This document shows positions 1-5,126 of a stretch of 5,126 bases of DNA, in pieces. The first letter of the stretch is position 1, and the number at the start of each line of letters is the position of its first letter. The notes beneath the pieces were generated by a model. That model saw nothing but the letters and a program-made list of their open reading frames with translations. It had not been told where the DNA came from and ran no database searches. The stretch spans positions 1-5,126 of the forward strand of contig JAQUZK010000116.1 of the NCBI GenBank assembly GCA_028691335.1, written 5' to 3'. Source of the DNA: Candidatus Izemoplasmatales bacterium. Its GTDB lineage: Bacteria > Bacillota_I > Bacilli_A > Izemoplasmatales > Hujiaoplasmataceae. The position numbers and the translations under genes are program-made.

Positions 1-164
1 TTAAAGGTCTTGTCAATTACCGCGCCTGTTCTTAAATCTCTGAGCTTTGTTCTAACAAAAGCTGCACCTTTACCAGGTTTAACATGCTGAAATTCGATTA
101 CTTGATAGATACTATCTTCGTATTCAATCGTAACTCCAGTTTTAAAATCATTTGTAGTTATCAT
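1..164 (-). CDS. efp: Elongation factor P, N-terminal part (partial)
   Basis: EF-P binds ribosomes stalled between the P and E sites, typically at consecutive prolines, and promotes peptide-bond formation; it is cytoplasmic. The 54 visible residues begin MITTNDFKTGVTIEYEDS and contain FQHVKPGKGAAFVRTKLRDL, which closely matches the KOW-like first domain of Bacillus-type EF-P. Lys32 sits at the tip of the PGKGAA loop, the position modified in this family (5-aminopentanolylation at Lys32 is known in B. subtilis). The start ATG (164-162) is six bases downstream of a good ribosome binding site, AGGAGTG. The gene is cut by the left edge, so roughly 130 further residues of the usual ~185 lie outside. 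It is transcribed divergently from the rhodanese gene, from a strong-looking promoter. Identity is near certain; the modification state is inference. Confidence 0.97.
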   Translation of the reverse strand, partial: MITTNDFKTGVTIEYEDSIYQVIEFQHVKPGKGAAFVRTKLRDLRTGAVIDKTF

Positions 165-170
165 TTATTT

Positions 171-177
171 CACTCCT
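171..177 (-). promoter_or_regulatory. Ribosome binding site of efp
   Basis: Read on the minus strand, AGGAGTG lies six bases before the efp ATG. It is a strong match to the Shine-Dalgarno consensus AGGAGGTG and fixes the efp start. Confidence 0.85.
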
Positions 178-199
178 ATATTATTATATAACATATGAT

Positions 200-228
200 A
201 TTATAATACAAAATTGTTTTATTGACAA
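200..228 (-). promoter_or_regulatory. Predicted sigma-A promoter of efp
   Basis: On the minus strand, TTGTCA (228-223) is a -35 box with one mismatch to TTGACA. It is followed by a 17-base spacer and a perfect TATAAT -10 box (205-200). The expected transcription start is near 193, giving a leader of about 29 bases that includes the ribosome binding site. The -35 box overlaps the -35 box of the opposite promoter at 222-227. This is a sequence prediction only. Confidence 0.75.
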
Positions 229-250
229 TAGTTTTCATCTCTACTATAAT
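222..250 (+). promoter_or_regulatory. Predicted consensus sigma-A promoter of the rhodanese gene
   Basis: A perfect TTGACA (222-227), a 17-base spacer and a perfect TATAAT (245-250) form an exact sigma-70/sigma-A consensus promoter. The expected transcription start is near 257, so the leader before the ATG at 284 is about 27 bases. The -35 box shares five of its six base pairs with the -35 box of the divergent efp promoter. An exact consensus is uncommon and suggests strong basal expression, unless a repressor or the competing promoter limits it. Confidence 0.82.
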
Positions 251-269
251 ATTAATGACTTTCAAAGAA

Positions 270-278
270 AAAGGTGAT
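270..278 (+). promoter_or_regulatory. Ribosome binding site that decides the rhodanese start
   Basis: AAAGGTGAT matches the AGGTGAT part of the extended Shine-Dalgarno consensus. The core AGGTGA (272-277) ends six bases before the ATG at 284, which is ideal spacing. An in-frame TTG at 278 directly abuts this core and is too close to be used. The start is therefore placed at 284. Confidence 0.8.
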
Positions 279-283
279 TGATA

Positions 284-682
284 ATGTTTTTAAGTGATAT
301 AGAATTAAGTAGTTTCATTCTTCCTATAGTTCTTGGTATTTCTATTGGTCTTTTATTTGCTTTAAAAAGAAATTCTAAAAATCTAAAAGTTACATATTTA
401 ACCCCAGAAGAATTTAGAGCTAACATGCGAAAAGGTCAACTTATCGATATAAGAATTAAAGAAGAATATGAAAAAGAAAAAATTAACGGAGCCAGAAACT
501 TTCCTAAAAAAGAAGCTCTTAGATCTCTTCATCTTCTAAGAACAGATCAACCAGTATTCATATATGCGGAAAGTGATAGAGGCCTTATAAAATCATTAGG
601 AAGAAAATTACTAAAAAAAGGATTCCCAGTTGTATATGTTTTAATAGGCGGACTTGAAAACTGGCCTTACTCAAAAAAATAA
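284..682 (+). CDS. Membrane-anchored rhodanese-like protein lacking the catalytic Cys
   Basis: This 132-residue protein has one hydrophobic segment (about residues 10-27), a basic K-R flank at 28-29, then a rhodanese domain (about 36-130), presumably cytoplasmic. Rhodanese marks are LIDIR (53-57, the D-x-R motif), INGARN (67-72, the usual HIPGAxN strand with Lys at the His position) and GGLENW near the C-terminus (122-127). Active rhodaneses carry sulfur on a Cys at the start of the active loop, usually after a Tyr (YC..). Here the loop reads YAESDRG (94-100) with Ala95 at that place, and the protein contains no cysteine at all, so sulfurtransfer by the usual mechanism is not expected. It resembles B. 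subtilis YqhL, also a short membrane-anchored rhodanese encoded near efp. Its role is unknown; binding or scaffolding at the membrane is possible. ATG 284 is preferred over TTG 278 because of the ribosome binding site. The gene is monocistronic, with its own promoter and terminator. Confidence 0.88.
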   Translation: MFLSDIELSSFILPIVLGISIGLLFALKRNSKNLKVTYLTPEEFRANMRKGQLIDIRIKEEYEKEKINGARNFPKKEALRSLHLLRTDQPVFIYAESDRGLIKSLGRKLLKKGFPVVYVLIGGLENWPYSKK

Positions 683-726
683 GAAGTTAAGTCTTGATAC
701 TGTTTCAAGAGTTAACTTCTTTTTTT
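673..726. terminator. Bidirectional intrinsic terminator between rhodanese gene and miaA
   Basis: AAGAAGTTAA (681-690) pairs perfectly with TTAACTTCTT (712-721). Inside it, after a single G-G mismatch (691/711), TCTTGA (692-697) pairs with TCAAGA (705-710), leaving the seven-base loop TACTGTT. On the plus strand the stem runs into a T-run (719-726). On the minus strand the A-run at 673-679 becomes the U-tract. It can therefore stop transcripts of the plus-strand rhodanese gene and of the minus-strand mutS-mutL-miaA operon. The left arm begins in the rhodanese stop codon, and the right arm lies within the last codons of miaA. The stem is AT-rich but long (16 pairs). Confidence 0.88.
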
Positions 727-1598
727 ATCGACTCTATAACTTCGTTAACTGTAATATCAAAATCATTAAAGTTTGTTTCAAACCAATTAACATTCATTTT
801 GTTCTTAAACCAAGTCATTTGTCTTTTTGCATATCGACGAGAATTTCGTTTAATCAAAGCTATTGCATCTTCTAAAGTAATCTCACCTAAAAAATATTGA
901 TATAGTTCTTTATATCCAATAGCCTTGATACATTGAGAATTAACACCACTATCAAAAAGTAATCTAACCTCTTGAATTAAACCAGCCTTCAGCATACCCT
1001 CAACTCTTTTATCAATCATTTGATATAACAATGAACGTTCTGTTTTTAAACCTATAATAACTGCAGACTCATAATAGGGATAAACTGTATCTTGGATTTG
1101 ATCCTCATTTTTCTCCAAAGCCCTTAAAACTCTTCTTCTATTTGATAAATCACATTTAGCTGCTAATTTTGGCTTTGTTTCAATTAGAATCTTAGCTAAC
1201 TGTTCTAATGGTAGTTCATTGTATTCTTCAACTAATTCATCATTTCTTTTATCACCAAAAAACTTATAATCATAGATAATAGAACTTAAGTATAATCCAC
1301 TACCGCCAACAACTATAGGCAGTTTATTGTTCTTTTTAATTTCTTCAATTTTCGTTCTTACTAAACTCTGGTATTCAGCTACAGAAAATTCTTCAGTAGG
1401 TTCCAAAATATCCAGCAAATGATGTTTAACACCTGATGTTTCACTTTGTTTTACTTTGGCAGTACCAATGTCAAGTCCACGGTAAAACTGCATGGAATCT
1501 GAATTAATTATTTCTCCGTTAAATTTTTTAGCAAGTTCAATACTTAATTTTGTTTTTCCAACAGCAGTTGGTCCAACAATCATTAGTAAATCAATCAT
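705..1598 (-). CDS. miaA: tRNA dimethylallyltransferase MiaA
   Basis: MiaA transfers the dimethylallyl group of DMAPP to N6 of adenine-37, next to the anticodon, in tRNAs reading codons that start with U. This gives i6A37, often methylthiolated later by MiaB. The 297-residue length is normal. Visible motifs in order are the P-loop-like GPTAVGKT (9-16), SDSMQFYRGLDIGTAK (33-48) with the likely catalytic Asp34, HHLLDI (59-64), GGSGLYL (98-104), RRRVLRALE (154-162) and the C-terminal NSRRYAKRQMTWF (252-264). The glycine-rich motif has Ser100 where many homologues have Thr; this keeps the hydroxyl. The ATG overlaps the mutL stop as ATGA, and the ribosome binding site AGGGTGAT precedes it, so translation is probably coupled to mutL. 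It is the last gene of the operon, and its final codons form part of the terminator. The hfq gene that often follows miaA elsewhere is absent here. Confidence 0.98.
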   Translation of the reverse strand: MIDLLMIVGPTAVGKTKLSIELAKKFNGEIINSDSMQFYRGLDIGTAKVKQSETSGVKHHLLDILEPTEEFSVAEYQSLVRTKIEEIKKNNKLPIVVGGSGLYLSSIIYDYKFFGDKRNDELVEEYNELPLEQLAKILIETKPKLAAKCDLSNRRRVLRALEKNEDQIQDTVYPYYESAVIIGLKTERSLLYQMIDKRVEGMLKAGLIQEVRLLFDSGVNSQCIKAIGYKELYQYFLGEITLEDAIALIKRNSRRYAKRQMTWFKNKMNVNWFETNFNDFDITVNEVIESIKKEVNS

Positions 1599-3298
1599 TT
1601 TATCACCCTATTAAACCAATACTCAATTTGACGATTAGACAAATCAACGATTATTGGTCTTCCGTGAGGACATGTAAATGGCCTTTCACATTTTCTTAAG
1701 TCATTTAATAATTGATTCGCTTCCATACTTGATATGTAATGATTCGCTTTTAAAGAATGTTTACATGAAAGCAGTTTCGCAAGGTCATCAATAAGTGATT
1801 TTTGAGAAACATCTTTACCTTCAAGAAGTTCTATAACCATAGATTCAAGATATACCTCTTCTAAATCTTTTGGAAACCACATAGGTACTGAATAAACTAA
1901 AATATGATTATCCTTAACTTCTAATTTAACCCCTAAATTTTCAATAACTGAAATGATACTTGGAACTTTTATTATAAGGTCGTTAGAAAGATCCAGCTTA
2001 AGAGGAGAAATCAACTCTTGAATTTCCTGATTTTTTATACTCCAATTTTTAAGATATCTTTCATATCTGATTCTTTCTGCTGCGGCGTGTTGATCCATAA
2101 GATATAAACCTTCTTCATTTTGCCACAAAAGATAGGTGCCACCATACTGCCCAATATATTCTAAATCAGGAATAATTCTTTTTTCTTCTTTTTCCTCTAC
2201 TCTAACATCTTCCTTGATAAAAGTTGTTTCTTTTTTCGAAACCTCTTCCTCTATCTTTTCTTCATAGAACTGAATTTTAGTCTGTTCAAAACTTTGATCA
2301 GGTTTCTGATATATATTCGTTATTTCTAACTTTTCAGATATAGCAGTCTTAATAAGTTTAATCAACTTATCTTTTTCTGAGAACTTAATCTCTTGTTTTC
2401 TAGGATGAATATTAACATCTATTAACAAAGGATCAACTTCAATATATATAATCGCAACTGGATATCTGTTTTTAGGTAATAATTGATCATAGACATCTGA
2501 AATCGCAGTAACAATATCACGATTTTGAATAATTCTATTATTAACAACAATATTTATATAATCTCTTCTTGATCTATTAACAATAGGGTTAGTAGTGTAT
2601 CCATAGACATGATAATCCCGATTTTCTTTTTCAAAATAAATCAATGATTTGCCAACTTGCAGACCATAAATTTGAGCCATCAAGTTTGTAACAGAATCAT
2701 TGTTATGGGAAACAAATAATTGTTTCTTATCATTAGTCAATCTAAAACTTATATGCGGATTAGCAAGCGCAAATCCATTCACGAGACTAACAATTACTGC
2801 TAATTCATATTGTGAAGACTTAAGATACTTAAATCTAGCAGGAGTTGAATAAAACAATTTGGTGACTTCAATTCTAGTTCCTTGATTCATTGAAATCTTA
2901 TTTTTTGAAATCATTTTCCCATCTTCAAAAATAATTTCAACACCTTCTTCTCCAATTGAACTACAAAGTTCTACTCTTGATATAGAAGCTATAGAAGGTA
3001 ACGCTTCACCTCGAAAACCTAATGATTGAATTCTAAATAAATCATTAACATTTGTGATTTTAGAAGTCGCATGTCTCTCAAAAGCCAATAAAGCGTCATC
3101 TTCATCCATTCCGGTTCCATTATCAGTAACCTTAATCGATTTCATGCCGCTATCTAATAAATCTATATCAATTTTTGTTGCTTCTGCATCAATTGCATTT
3201 TCAACTAGTTCTTTAACAACATTTCCTAGTTTTTCAATAACTTCACCTGCAGCGATTTTATTTGCAATATTTGCATCTAATTTTTTAATTAAACCCAT
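1595..3298 (-). CDS. mutL: DNA mismatch repair protein MutL, endonuclease type
   Basis: MutL is recruited by mismatch-bound MutS and, in organisms without MutH, nicks the new strand itself. The 567 residues include an N-terminal GHKL ATPase: KIAAGEV (14-20), KELVENAIDA (29-38, with Glu30 and Asn34 in the catalytic and Mg-ligand positions), DNGTGM (59-64), SLGFRGEALPS (92-102), then the transducer with a conserved Lys in NIHPRKQEIKF (297-306). A charged Glu/Lys-rich linker (about 335-375) leads to the C-terminal dimerisation/nuclease domain. This has the full nuclease motif DQHAAAERIRYE (402-413, DQHA-X2-E-X4-E), QELISPL (427-433, resembling the clamp-contact motif of B. subtilis MutL), SCKHSLKAN (511-519) and CPHGRP (543-548). 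The protein is short for the family because the linker is short. The segment after AGEVIE reads KLGNVVKEL instead of the usual RPxSVVKEL. The gene starts two bases after the mutS stop with only a weak ribosome binding site, suggesting translational coupling. Confidence 0.98.
   Translation of the reverse strand: MGLIKKLDANIANKIAAGEVIEKLGNVVKELVENAIDAEATKIDIDLLDSGMKSIKVTDNGTGMDEDDALLAFERHATSKITNVNDLFRIQSLGFRGEALPSIASISRVELCSSIGEEGVEIIFEDGKMISKNKISMNQGTRIEVTKLFYSTPARFKYLKSSQYELAVIVSLVNGFALANPHISFRLTNDKKQLFVSHNNDSVTNLMAQIYGLQVGKSLIYFEKENRDYHVYGYTTNPIVNRSRRDYINIVVNNRIIQNRDIVTAISDVYDQLLPKNRYPVAIIYIEVDPLLIDVNIHPRKQEIKFSEKDKLIKLIKTAISEKLEITNIYQKPDQSFEQTKIQFYEEKIEEEVSKKETTFIKEDVRVEEKEEKRIIPDLEYIGQYGGTYLLWQNEEGLYLMDQHAAAERIRYERYLKNWSIKNQEIQELISPLKLDLSNDLIIKVPSIISVIENLGVKLEVKDNHILVYSVPMWFPKDLEEVYLESMVIELLEGKDVSQKSLIDDLAKLLSCKHSLKANHYISSMEANQLLNDLRKCERPFTCPHGRPIIVDLSNRQIEYWFNRVIK
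1603..1609 (-). promoter_or_regulatory. Ribosome binding site of miaA inside the end of mutL
   Basis: On the minus strand AGGGTGA lies five to six bases upstream of the miaA ATG, within the last codons of mutL (encoding N-R-V-I-K). It fixes the start at 1598 and supports both coupled and independent initiation at the ATGA overlap. Confidence 0.75.
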
Positions 3299-3300
3299 AA

Positions 3301-5126
3301 TTATTTACCCATCTTTTTCACTTCTTCAACTATATCATTCAATATATTCATAGCTTTAATAGGTGTTAACTCCATAATATCTAATTGCTTAATCTGCTCA
3401 ATAATATTGATATACTCATCATTATTGTTATTTTCTTCTTTCACAGTGTCTAAATAATTAAATAAATCAATAGTTTGTGGCTTAATAATATTCTTTCCAT
3501 GATTTTTTTCTAGTTCTTCCAAAATTGACTGTGAACGATTAATAATATTTCTTGGTAATTTTGCTAATTTAGCTACATGAATACCATAACTCTTATCTGT
3601 AGGCCCTTCTACGACTTTATGTAAAAAGACAATATTACCTTTTTCTTCATTCGCTTTTACATGAACGTTCTTTAAACTCTTTAACCCATCTTCTAAATAT
3701 GTGAGTTCATGATAATGAGTAGAAAACAATATTTTACAATTAATCTTATAATGACAATACTCTATTATCGCTTGAGCTAAAGCCATACCATCATATGTAG
3801 CGGTGCCACGACCAATCTCATCAAATAAAATCAATGAATTCTCAGTAGCGTTTTGTAACGCATAGTTAACTTCTAACATTTCCACCATAAATGTAGATTT
3901 ACCTGTAGTCAAATCATCACTAGCACCAATTCTCGTAAATATTTGATCAAAGACTGGTATCTTACAACTTTCAGTTGGAACAAAACAACCTATTTGAGCT
4001 AGAATAATTATGATTGCTAGTTGTCTCATATAAGTAGATTTACCACTCATATTAGGACCCGTAATTAACAATATCTGATTGTCTTTATCCATATATAAAG
4101 AATTTTCAACATAAACATCATCTAATAACGCTTCAACAACAGGATGACGGCCATTAACTATATCAATTACTTTATCTTCAATAATTTCTGGTTTTATAAA
4201 CCTATTTGCCATAGAAACAACAGAAAAAGCAATTATCATATCAACTAAAGCTAAACTCTTAGCACATTGTTGTAAGTCATATGTACGGTCTTTAACCTTA
4301 TCTCTTAATCCGATGAACAACTCATATTCCATCTCTGTAATAGCATCTTCAGAACCAAGTATTACTGCCTCTTTCTCTTTTAACTCTTTAGTAATAAACC
4401 TTTCTGAATTAGATAAGGTTTGCTTTCTTTCATAACCAAACTCATCTTTTACTAAATCCATTTGTGACTTAGTTACTTCAATATAATATCCGAAAACTCG
4501 GTTATAACCAACTTTTAGTTTCTTTATATTTGTTCTTTCACGTTCTTTTTCTATAAAATCTTCTAACCACTCTTTTGCATTAACTTTAATATCTCTAACT
4601 TCATCAAGTTCTTTAGAGTATCCTCGCTTAATAAAATTACCTTCTTTTATTGATAATGGAGGATTATCAATTATAGCTTGATCTATTTCATTTACTAATG
4701 AAGAAAAATCTGGTAAATCATTACTTAAGTTGTTAGCTAAATCATTATTTAATCTTGATAAATTATCTTTTATATTAGGTAATACTTCTAAAGATCTTTT
4801 TAAATTAAGTAAATCTTTAGCATTAGCGTTCCCAAAAGAAACACGACCAACTATTCTTTCTAAATCATAAACCTTTTTTAGATTTTCAATAATTTCCTGT
4901 CTAATAATAAAATCATTATTAAAACTCTCTAATAAATCATATCTCTTACAAATATCATCTTTATTAATAAGTGGTCTTAAAATAGAACTTTTTAGAAATC
5001 TAGAACCCATTGCTGTTTGACATTTATCTAAAAACCAAAACAATGTGTTATTACTTGATTTTTGCATAAATGTTTCCGTCAATTCTAAATTGCGTTTCGA
5101 ATTGTTGTCAATTCTCAAATAAGATG
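3301..5126 (-). CDS. mutS: DNA mismatch repair protein MutS, C-terminal ~607 residues (partial)
   Basis: MutS recognises mismatches and small loops, converts to an ATP-bound sliding clamp and recruits MutL. The reading frame is open to the right edge (first full codons S-Y-L-R-I-D), so the TTG at 5118 is an internal Leu codon, not a start. About 250-270 N-terminal residues lie outside, including the Phe-x-Glu mismatch-reading domain and the connector. In fragment numbering, the lever/core domain opens with SKRNLELTET (about 9-18) and TAMGSRFLKSSILRPL. The clamp domain holds VGYNRVFGYYIEVTK (205-219). The ATPase has Walker A GPNMSGKST (356-364), SDDLTTGKSTFMVEMLE (about 402-418), Walker B DEIGRGT (435-441) and STHYHEL (468-474). 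A helix-turn-helix dimer region with SYGIHVAKLAKLP follows. The tail contains QTIDLF (550-555), a good sliding-clamp-binding motif, an Asn/Glu-rich linker and the typical C-terminal LDIMELTPIKAMNIL. It is the first visible gene of the mutS-mutL-miaA operon; its promoter is out of view. Confidence 0.98.
   Translation of the reverse strand, partial: SYLRIDNNSKRNLELTETFMQKSSNNTLFWFLDKCQTAMGSRFLKSSILRPLINKDDICKRYDLLESFNNDFIIRQEIIENLKKVYDLERIVGRVSFGNANAKDLLNLKRSLEVLPNIKDNLSRLNNDLANNLSNDLPDFSSLVNEIDQAIIDNPPLSIKEGNFIKRGYSKELDEVRDIKVNAKEWLEDFIEKERERTNIKKLKVGYNRVFGYYIEVTKSQMDLVKDEFGYERKQTLSNSERFITKELKEKEAVILGSEDAITEMEYELFIGLRDKVKDRTYDLQQCAKSLALVDMIIAFSVVSMANRFIKPEIIEDKVIDIVNGRHPVVEALLDDVYVENSLYMDKDNQILLITGPNMSGKSTYMRQLAIIIILAQIGCFVPTESCKIPVFDQIFTRIGASDDLTTGKSTFMVEMLEVNYALQNATENSLILFDEIGRGTATYDGMALAQAIIEYCHYKINCKILFSTHYHELTYLEDGLKSLKNVHVKANEEKGNIVFLHKVVEGPTDKSYGIHVAKLAKLPRNIINRSQSILEELEKNHGKNIIKPQTIDLFNYLDTVKEENNNNDEYINIIEQIKQLDIMELTPIKAMNILNDIVEEVKKMGK

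Noticed and set aside
183..206. AT-rich partial palindrome around CATATG in the efp leader
   Set aside because: Flanking pairs break after one to three bases. In such AT-rich DNA this is expected by chance, and it overlaps the -10 box and start region.
213..229. Inverted repeat ATTGT-N7-ACAAT over the shared -35 region as a repressor operator
   Set aside because: The arms are only five bases and AT-rich, they do not extend, and they are partly explained by the two -35 boxes. That is too weak to call an operator without comparison to relatives.
278..283. TTG at 278 as the rhodanese start (134 residues)
   Set aside because: It abuts the AGGTGA ribosome binding site with no spacing. The ATG two codons later has ideal six-base spacing.
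654..900. Two short plus-strand open frames (654-875 and 694-900)
   Set aside because: They lie antisense to miaA, overlap the terminator, have no credible ribosome binding site and show no recognisable protein features. They are shadows of miaA.
1292..1306. MiaA GGSGLYL with Ser instead of the common Thr as an inactivating change
   Set aside because: Serine keeps the hydroxyl, GGSGLY variants occur in other MiaA proteins as I recall, and all other motifs are intact.
3054..3353. A 99-codon plus-strand open frame across the mutS/mutL junction
   Set aside because: It is antisense to the highly conserved MutL N-terminus. Its Ser/Ala/Phe/Ile-rich composition is what the complement of that coding sequence gives, and it has no promoter or binding site of its own.
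5116..5118. TTG at 5118 as the start of MutS
   Set aside because: The frame stays open to the window edge and the residues before it (S-Y) fit the MutS core domain. The codon encodes an internal leucine of a protein cut by the edge.
1..5126. Mobile elements, CRISPR arrays, tRNA/rRNA genes, riboswitches or a novel defence-type gene cluster
   Set aside because: No direct-repeat arrays, terminal inverted repeats, transposase fragments or structured RNA signatures were seen. Virtually all bases are explained by five housekeeping-type genes and their control sites.

Overview
This AT-rich window carries chromosomal housekeeping genes. It suggests a low-GC Gram-positive bacterium of the Bacilli or a deep relative on the Mycoplasmatota side, such as the Haloplasma/Turicibacter/Izemoplasma neighbourhood; that placement is inference. 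The pointers are AT-rich codon use, a Bacillus-type EF-P with the PGKGAAF loop, an endonuclease-type MutL, and a YqhL-like membrane-anchored rhodanese next to efp. The genetic code looks standard. All nine tryptophans in the genes here are TGG, no gene has an internal TGA, and TGA serves as the stop of both mutL and miaA.

Layout from left to right: (1) positions 1-164, minus strand, the first 54 codons of efp (elongation factor P), cut by the left edge. (2) Positions 165-283, a compact divergent promoter region. The efp promoter (minus) and the rhodanese promoter (plus) lie back to back, and their -35 boxes overlap with a one-base offset. (3) Positions 284-682, plus strand, a 132-residue protein with one N-terminal membrane segment and a rhodanese fold that lacks the catalytic cysteine. 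(4) Positions 673-726, a hairpin with an A-run on one side and a T-run on the other. It can terminate transcription from both sides between the convergent rhodanese gene and miaA. (5) Positions 705-5126, minus strand, a tight operon mutS-mutL-miaA with a 2-base gap between mutS and mutL and a 4-base ATGA overlap between mutL and miaA. mutS runs off the right edge and lacks its N-terminal mismatch-recognition part here.

MutS and MutL form the core of methyl-independent DNA mismatch repair. MutS carries a probable sliding-clamp-binding motif. MutL has the complete DQHA(X)2E(X)4E nuclease signature, the CPHGRP metal-site motif and its own clamp-contact-like motif. MiaA prenylates A37 of tRNAs that read U-starting codons, and EF-P relieves ribosome stalling, so the remaining named genes serve translation fidelity and speed.

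No mobile element, CRISPR array, RNA gene or unknown multi-gene system is visible. The most interesting points are the cysteine-less rhodanese, the shared -35 divergent promoter pair and the terminator built into the 3' end of miaA. There is no gene-free stretch longer than 300 bases; the longest is the 119-base promoter region.
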